Shown here one piece after another: positions 5,594 to 8,809 of a DNA stretch of 8,809 nt. Origin of the DNA: an uncultured Sphingomonadaceae bacterium (lineage in GTDB: Bacteria > Pseudomonadota > Alphaproteobacteria > Sphingomonadales > Sphingomonadaceae). How positions within the stretch are numbered: the first letter of the stretch is position 1; each line of letters starts with the position of its first letter. The translations under genes were made by a program, and so were the position numbers. The notes under the pieces are model-generated. The model was not told the origin of the DNA. It did no database searches and saw only the letters and a list, made by a program, of their open reading frames with translations. The DNA lies in NCBI GenBank assembly GCA_937920575.1, contig CAKZSF010000285.1, positions 1 through 8,809 on the forward strand. Reading direction: 5' to 3'.

Positions 5594-6139
5594 CTAACAC
5601 CACCCGCCGCGCGGCGCATCCCATCCTGTTTCTTGGGCAAGTTTCAACTTGATCATATGGTCAGAAAGGTAGTCATCGCCGCGGTCCTTTACAGGGCGTT
5701 TGGCCGTGCGCAATTCTCTGCCATAGCGGTCGAAGGGCGGGCCCTCTCCGCCATCCATCAACAAATCTGCGCGATTGAGCCATTCGAGCAGCGCGGTGCG
5801 AGATTTCCGGGCCAGTTCGTTCTCTTTGGCGCATTGGCCATCCAATTCGGGCGCGTTGAAGTCACGCAGGCGCACCTTTTTGTTGGCGAGCATCACCGTG
5901 TCGCCATCGATGACGCAATTCGCCCCGCGGCCTTTGCCGCACAGCGTGAATTTGCCATGCACGACTTTCCAATCGCCGCCGCCGACCAGATCGACGACTT
6001 CGTATTTGGCCAGCACCCATGCGCTAGCCAACAGGACTACTGCGGAGATTGTGACGCTCCACCGGTTCCACCAACTGGCCTTTGTGCGGCGGCGTGGTGT
6101 GCGAAAACGCGCTGGTTTTGGATTTTTGCGACGAAACAT
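5594..6139 (-). CDS. Membrane-anchored thermonuclease-like (SNase family) protein
   Basis: A 181-residue staphylococcal-nuclease-fold protein. The first 27 residues are strongly basic (RRKNPKPARFRTPRRR), then a transmembrane helix at about 28-45 and a short exported domain, so it should be anchored in the inner membrane facing the periplasm. The SNase motifs are in order: CVIDGDTV (75-82, with Asp78 and Asp80), VRLRDFNAPE (89-98, where Arg90 and Glu98 match Arg35 and Glu43 of the S. aureus enzyme) and DRYGRELR (137-144, Arg141 matching Arg87). Asn95 stands where the S. aureus enzyme has the calcium ligand Asp40. The domain is short and ends in GGWC. Homologues cleave DNA and RNA, but activity here is unproven. 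It lies 11 bases after the small lipoprotein gene and 9 before ppk2. Confidence 0.85.
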   Translation of the reverse strand: MFRRKNPKPARFRTPRRRTKASWWNRWSVTISAVVLLASAWVLAKYEVVDLVGGGDWKVVHGKFTLCGKGRGANCVIDGDTVMLANKKVRLRDFNAPELDGQCAKENELARKSRTALLEWLNRADLLMDGGEGPPFDRYGRELRTAKRPVKDRGDDYLSDHMIKLKLAQETGWDAPRGGWC

Positions 6140-6150
6140 CAGCGCGCGCT

Positions 6151-6546
6151 TCAGTAAGCGGTTTCGATGGTCTCGATCCGCGCAACCTCTTCACCAGCGC
6201 AAGCGATCGTGACCTCGCGATATTCGGGCAAAGCAGGGCGGATTTCAGCGCGAACATCGCGCCAGCCTTCCTCCGCATCGGGATCGACGAACAGAAACAG
6301 GCTGAAGCGCTGGCCCGCAGGAGACATGCGGTCCGTTGGTCCCGCGCGCAGGATCGCCCGGCGATGTTGCGGCACATAAGCGCGTCCGGTGACGATCAGC
6401 GTTGGTTCTGCATCGGGGCCCGGCATGGCGTTGATCCACGCGCTCCATTGCGCTGTTTCAGGGCAGCTAACCGACTTCGGCAAATAGGCGCAGCTCGATA
6501 TGGTGAGCGCAGCAACAAGGGCGAAGGCGGTTTGGACAATGCGCAT
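6151..6546 (-). CDS. Small uncharacterised lipoprotein (131 aa)
   Basis: A 131-residue predicted lipoprotein: MRIVQTAFALVAALT is a signal sequence and ISSC the lipobox, with the modified Cys at 19 and Ala at +2, which by the E. coli rule would send it to the outer membrane. The rest includes CPETAQWSAWINAMPG, strands TLIVTGRAYVP and RFSLFLFVDPDAEEGW, and a conserved-looking end IACAGEEVARIETIETAY. I know no domain for it; no catalytic motif is visible. ATG 6546 is the only start giving a signal peptide. It is the first gene of the minus-strand run with the nuclease-like gene and ppk2 and is divergent from argB, so the promoter for the run should lie within 6547-6634; no clear -35/-10 pair is visible there. 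Confidence 0.8.
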   Translation of the reverse strand: MRIVQTAFALVAALTISSCAYLPKSVSCPETAQWSAWINAMPGPDAEPTLIVTGRAYVPQHRRAILRAGPTDRMSPAGQRFSLFLFVDPDAEEGWRDVRAEIRPALPEYREVTIACAGEEVARIETIETAY

Positions 6547-6634
6547 GCGATCAGCCTAGGCCGCGCTGTCCGATACGCAAAGCGTTCACCGGTGCTTTCC
6601 ACAGGCCCAGCAAGTCGCTAAGGCCCGTTCTATT

Positions 6635-7558
6635 ATGAGCGCGACGCAAGACAAATCGATATTGGCCCCGAACACGAAAAAGGCCGAAGTGCTGATCGAG
6701 GCATTGCCGTATTTTCAGCGCTATGCCGGGCGCACCTTCGTGGTGAAATATGGCGGGCATGCGATGGGCGATCCCAAGGCGGCGCGCGAATTTGCCGAGG
6801 ATATCGTGCTGCTTAAGGCTGTCGGGATTAACCCAGTGGTGGTGCATGGTGGCGGCCCGCAAATCGGCGCGATGCTGGAAAAGCTGGGTGTGGAAACGAC
6901 CTTTGTCGACGGCCTGCGCGTGACGGATGAAGAGACCGCCAAGATTGCAGAAATGGTCTTGTCAGGTGCAATCAACAAGGAATTGGTTGGTTGGATTGCC
7001 AATGCTGGCGGCAAGGCAATCGGCATTTCGGGCAAGGATGGCTCGTTGGTGACCGCGACGAAGCTGGAGCGCACCGTGCGCGATCCCGATAGCAATATCG
7101 AAAAAGCGCTCGATTTGGGATTTGTGGGCGAGCCGACTACCGTAGACACGACCATTCTGGAAACTGCCAGCGGGGCAGGGATGATCCCTGTGGTTGCGCC
7201 GATTGGTGCGGGCGAGGATGGCCACACTTACAACATCAATGCGGACACGATGGCCGGCGCGATTGCGGCAGAGCTGGGCGCGGCACGGCTGTTCCTGCTG
7301 ACCGATGTTGCTGGCGTGCTCAACAAACAAGGTGAGCTGCTGACTGATCTAAATCCGGCGGACATTGCGAATTTGACTAAGGATGGCACCGTCAGTGGCG
7401 GAATGATTCCCAAGCTTGAGACTTGCGTCCACGCGGTGGAGGCAGGCTGCGAGGCGGCGGTCGTGCTGGATGGCCGCGTACCGCATGCGATGCTGCTGGA
7501 ATTCTTCACCGCAACCGGCGCGGGCACTCTAATCAGCGCTGGAACCACCAGCGCGTAG
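6635..7558 (+). CDS. argB: Acetylglutamate kinase
   Basis: A 307-residue N-acetylglutamate kinase, second step of arginine synthesis in the cytoplasm (ATP plus N-acetylglutamate to the 5-phosphate). Motifs of the amino acid kinase family: VVKYGGHAM (36-44, catalytic Lys38), [10 protein letters not shown] (69-78), FVDGLRVTD (90-98, substrate Arg), [10 protein letters not shown] (199-208), LLTDVAGV (221-228) and GGMIPK (255-260, second catalytic Lys). About 35 residues precede the first strand, many more than in the arginine-insensitive E. coli dimer; this N-terminal helix is the mark of hexameric enzymes inhibited by arginine, so feedback control is likely. The ending TGAGTLI is also usual. 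ATG 6635 has only a weak site (AAGG, 12 bases away). It is followed by yggT and folD after a 175-base gap, an order usual in this group. Confidence 0.96.
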   Translation: MSATQDKSILAPNTKKAEVLIEALPYFQRYAGRTFVVKYGGHAMGDPKAAREFAEDIVLLKAVGINPVVVHGGGPQIGAMLEKLGVETTFVDGLRVTDEETAKIAEMVLSGAINKELVGWIANAGGKAIGISGKDGSLVTATKLERTVRDPDSNIEKALDLGFVGEPTTVDTTILETASGAGMIPVVAPIGAGEDGHTYNINADTMAGAIAAELGAARLFLLTDVAGVLNKQGELLTDLNPADIANLTKDGTVSGGMIPKLETCVHAVEAGCEAAVVLDGRVPHAMLLEFFTATGAGTLISAGTTSA

Positions 7559-7629
7559 CGTAGATACACAGGCGCGCGTTCAGCTCTGGCAAACCGGCCC
7601 TAGCATACTAACTGGCGCGTATTATCTGG

Positions 7630-7659
7630 TTGATACACCTTGGCATGGTCGGCTAGAGA
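7630..7659 (+). promoter_or_regulatory. Weak candidate promoter ahead of yggT-folD
   Basis: In the 175-base gap after argB, TTGATA (7630-7635) is 18 bases from TAGAGA (7654-7659). The first hexamer is good, the second poor. The gap is long enough for its own promoter, but this pair is a guess by eye. Nothing else is visible in 7559-7733 apart from the ribosome binding site of the next gene. Confidence 0.2.
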
Positions 7660-7733
7660 CTGCGCCATAGGGACTAACGGGTCGGGTCGCGATTGGGCTC
7701 GAATGAAACAGTCATAACGAAAGGCAATATTTC

Positions 7734-8027
7734 GTGCTGCTTTTAACAATTTCCCAGATTCTCAATGTGTTGATCAGTGTGCTGCTGATGCTGATCATCA
7801 TTCAATTCATCATTGGACTGCTGTTTGCGTTCAATGTGATCAACCATTCGAACCAGTTTGTCGCGCAGGTCTATCAATCGATTGATACGCTGCTGCGTCC
7901 CATACTGGATCCAATCCGCCGGATTATGCCGCAAACAGGCGCGATTGATTTTTCACCATTGGTGCTGATCATTGGCCTCCAAATACTGGGCATCGTCGTC
8001 GATAATCTGGCGTATGCGTCTGTATGA
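7734..8027 (+). CDS. yggT: YggT family integral membrane protein
   Basis: A 97-residue YggT-family membrane protein of poorly defined role (linked in other bacteria to osmotic tolerance and division-site or membrane functions). It has a long hydrophobic stretch at residues 1-33, the family motif [20 protein letters not shown] at 53-72 and a second membrane segment at about 73-93. Start is GTG at 7734, nine bases after GAAAGG; no ATG is close enough to give the full first helix. Its TGA overlaps the ATG of folD (ATGA), so the two genes are almost certainly translated from one message. Length is normal for the single-repeat form. Confidence 0.9.
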   Translation: MLLLTISQILNVLISVLLMLIIIQFIIGLLFAFNVINHSNQFVAQVYQSIDTLLRPILDPIRRIMPQTGAIDFSPLVLIIGLQILGIVVDNLAYASV

Positions 8028-8809
8028 CCGCGGATCGGATTGACGGGAAGGCCTTTGCCGAACGTCTGCGCGAGCGCGTAGGCGTGGCGGCGGCAAGCTT
8101 TGAATCGCAGGCGGGCCGCAAAGCGGGCCTCGCGGTGGTGCTGGTGGGCGAAGATCCGGCCAGCCAGGTCTATGTCCGGAACAAGGGCAAGCAGACTGTC
8201 GCTTGCGGCATGAACAGTTTCGAACACAAGCTGGATGCTGACACGGACAGTGCGACGCTGCTGACTTTGGTTGAGCAACTGAACAACGATCCGGCGGTCG
8301 ATGGCATTTTGGTGCAATTGCCACTGCCTGATCATCTGGACGAACAAGCCATCATCTCCGCGATTTCGCCGGATAAGGATGTTGACGGGTTTCACGTTAT
8401 CAACGCCGGACGGCTGTCAGTCGGTCAAAACGGGTTTGTGCCGTGCACTCCGCTGGGCTGCCTGATGCTAGTGAAAGACCGTTTGGGCGGTGATCTGTCG
8501 GGCCTGAGCGCGGTGGTGATCGGGCGCAGCAATATCGTTGGCAAGCCAATGGCGCAGTTGCTGCTCGATGCGAATGCAACGGTCACCATTGCGCACAGCC
8601 GGACGAAAGATTTGCCCAGTGTGGTTCGCGGCGCGGACATCGTGGTTGCTGCCGTAGGCCGGGCAGAAATGGTCAAGGCCGATTGGATCAAGCCGGGCGC
8701 GACCGTGATTGATGTGGGCATCAACCGGCTCGATCCCGAACCGGGTAAAGAGAAGGGGCGTTTGGTTGGCGACGTGGCCTATGGCGAAGCGGCCGAAGTT
8801 GCCTCTGCC
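8024..8809 (+). CDS. folD: Methylenetetrahydrofolate dehydrogenase / cyclohydrolase (partial, 3' end missing)
   Basis: The frame is open from ATG 8024 to the window end, giving 262 residues of an expected 285-300. FolD is a cytoplasmic bifunctional enzyme that oxidises 5,10-methylene-THF with NADP and hydrolyses the product to 10-formyl-THF, feeding purine and initiator-tRNA synthesis. Motifs fit well: [19 protein letters not shown] (39-57) with Tyr50 and catalytic Lys54 at the same numbers as in E. coli; GILVQLPLP (94-102); DKDVDGFH (117-124) with Asp121; PCTP (140-143); and the nucleotide-binding GRSNIVGKP (167-175). VIDVGIN and GDVAYGE follow near the end. The first four bases overlap the yggT stop. 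No defect is visible. Confidence 0.95.
   Translation, partial: MTADRIDGKAFAERLRERVGVAAASFESQAGRKAGLAVVLVGEDPASQVYVRNKGKQTVACGMNSFEHKLDADTDSATLLTLVEQLNNDPAVDGILVQLPLPDHLDEQAIISAISPDKDVDGFHVINAGRLSVGQNGFVPCTPLGCLMLVKDRLGGDLSGLSAVVIGRSNIVGKPMAQLLLDANATVTIAHSRTKDLPSVVRGADIVVAAVGRAEMVKADWIKPGATVIDVGINRLDPEPGKEKGRLVGDVAYGEAAEVASA

Noticed and set aside
4964..6157. Plus-strand open frame of 397 codons opposite ppk2 and the nuclease gene
   Set aside because: It is antisense to two genes with full family motifs, crosses their junction, and has no recognisable domain. Long mirror frames are common in GC-rich DNA.
6721..7227. Minus-strand open frame opposite argB
   Set aside because: argB has every motif of acetylglutamate kinase in the other direction; the antisense frame is Pro/Ser-rich with no family features.

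Overview
The window looks like a piece of chromosome from a Sphingomonadales alphaproteobacterium, probably Erythrobacter-like. This is inferred from the GC-rich codon use, the argB-yggT-folD order, and the types of small lipoproteins, DUF1294, PilZ and HapK-like proteins present. No rRNA or tRNA gene, CRISPR array, integrase or transposase was found.

Left part (1-1861): the window opens inside the 3' end of nrdB (class I ribonucleotide reductase beta subunit). Right behind it, on the same strand, lie two more AT-rich genes that I cannot assign to a named family. The first has a TTG start with a strong ribosome binding site. The second starts in a GTGA overlap with the stop of the first and carries a short pentapeptide-repeat stretch. 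They look like a small acquired two-gene cassette and are the best candidate here for an undescribed system.

Middle (1862-3677): a DUF1294 membrane protein faces a DUF2867-like gene, with two perfect hairpins between them. The DUF2867-like gene carries a 77-bp palindromic repeat inside its open frame, plus a second stretch that looks like an insertion. It is preceded by, and overlaps by 4 bp, a 51-codon gene for an Arg-rich, highly charged protein. Divergent from that small gene is a PilZ (cyclic-di-GMP receptor) gene.

Minus-strand block (3682-6546): in transcription order, a small lipoprotein, a membrane-anchored staphylococcal-nuclease-like protein and a PPK2 polyphosphate kinase are packed with about 10 bp between them. 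A HapK/REDY-like small protein and a larger lipoprotein follow with wider gaps. The first three are probably one operon.

Right part (6635-8809): argB (arginine synthesis), then a 175-bp gap, then yggT and folD overlapping by 4 bp. folD (one-carbon folate metabolism) runs off the end of the window. These are ordinary housekeeping genes.
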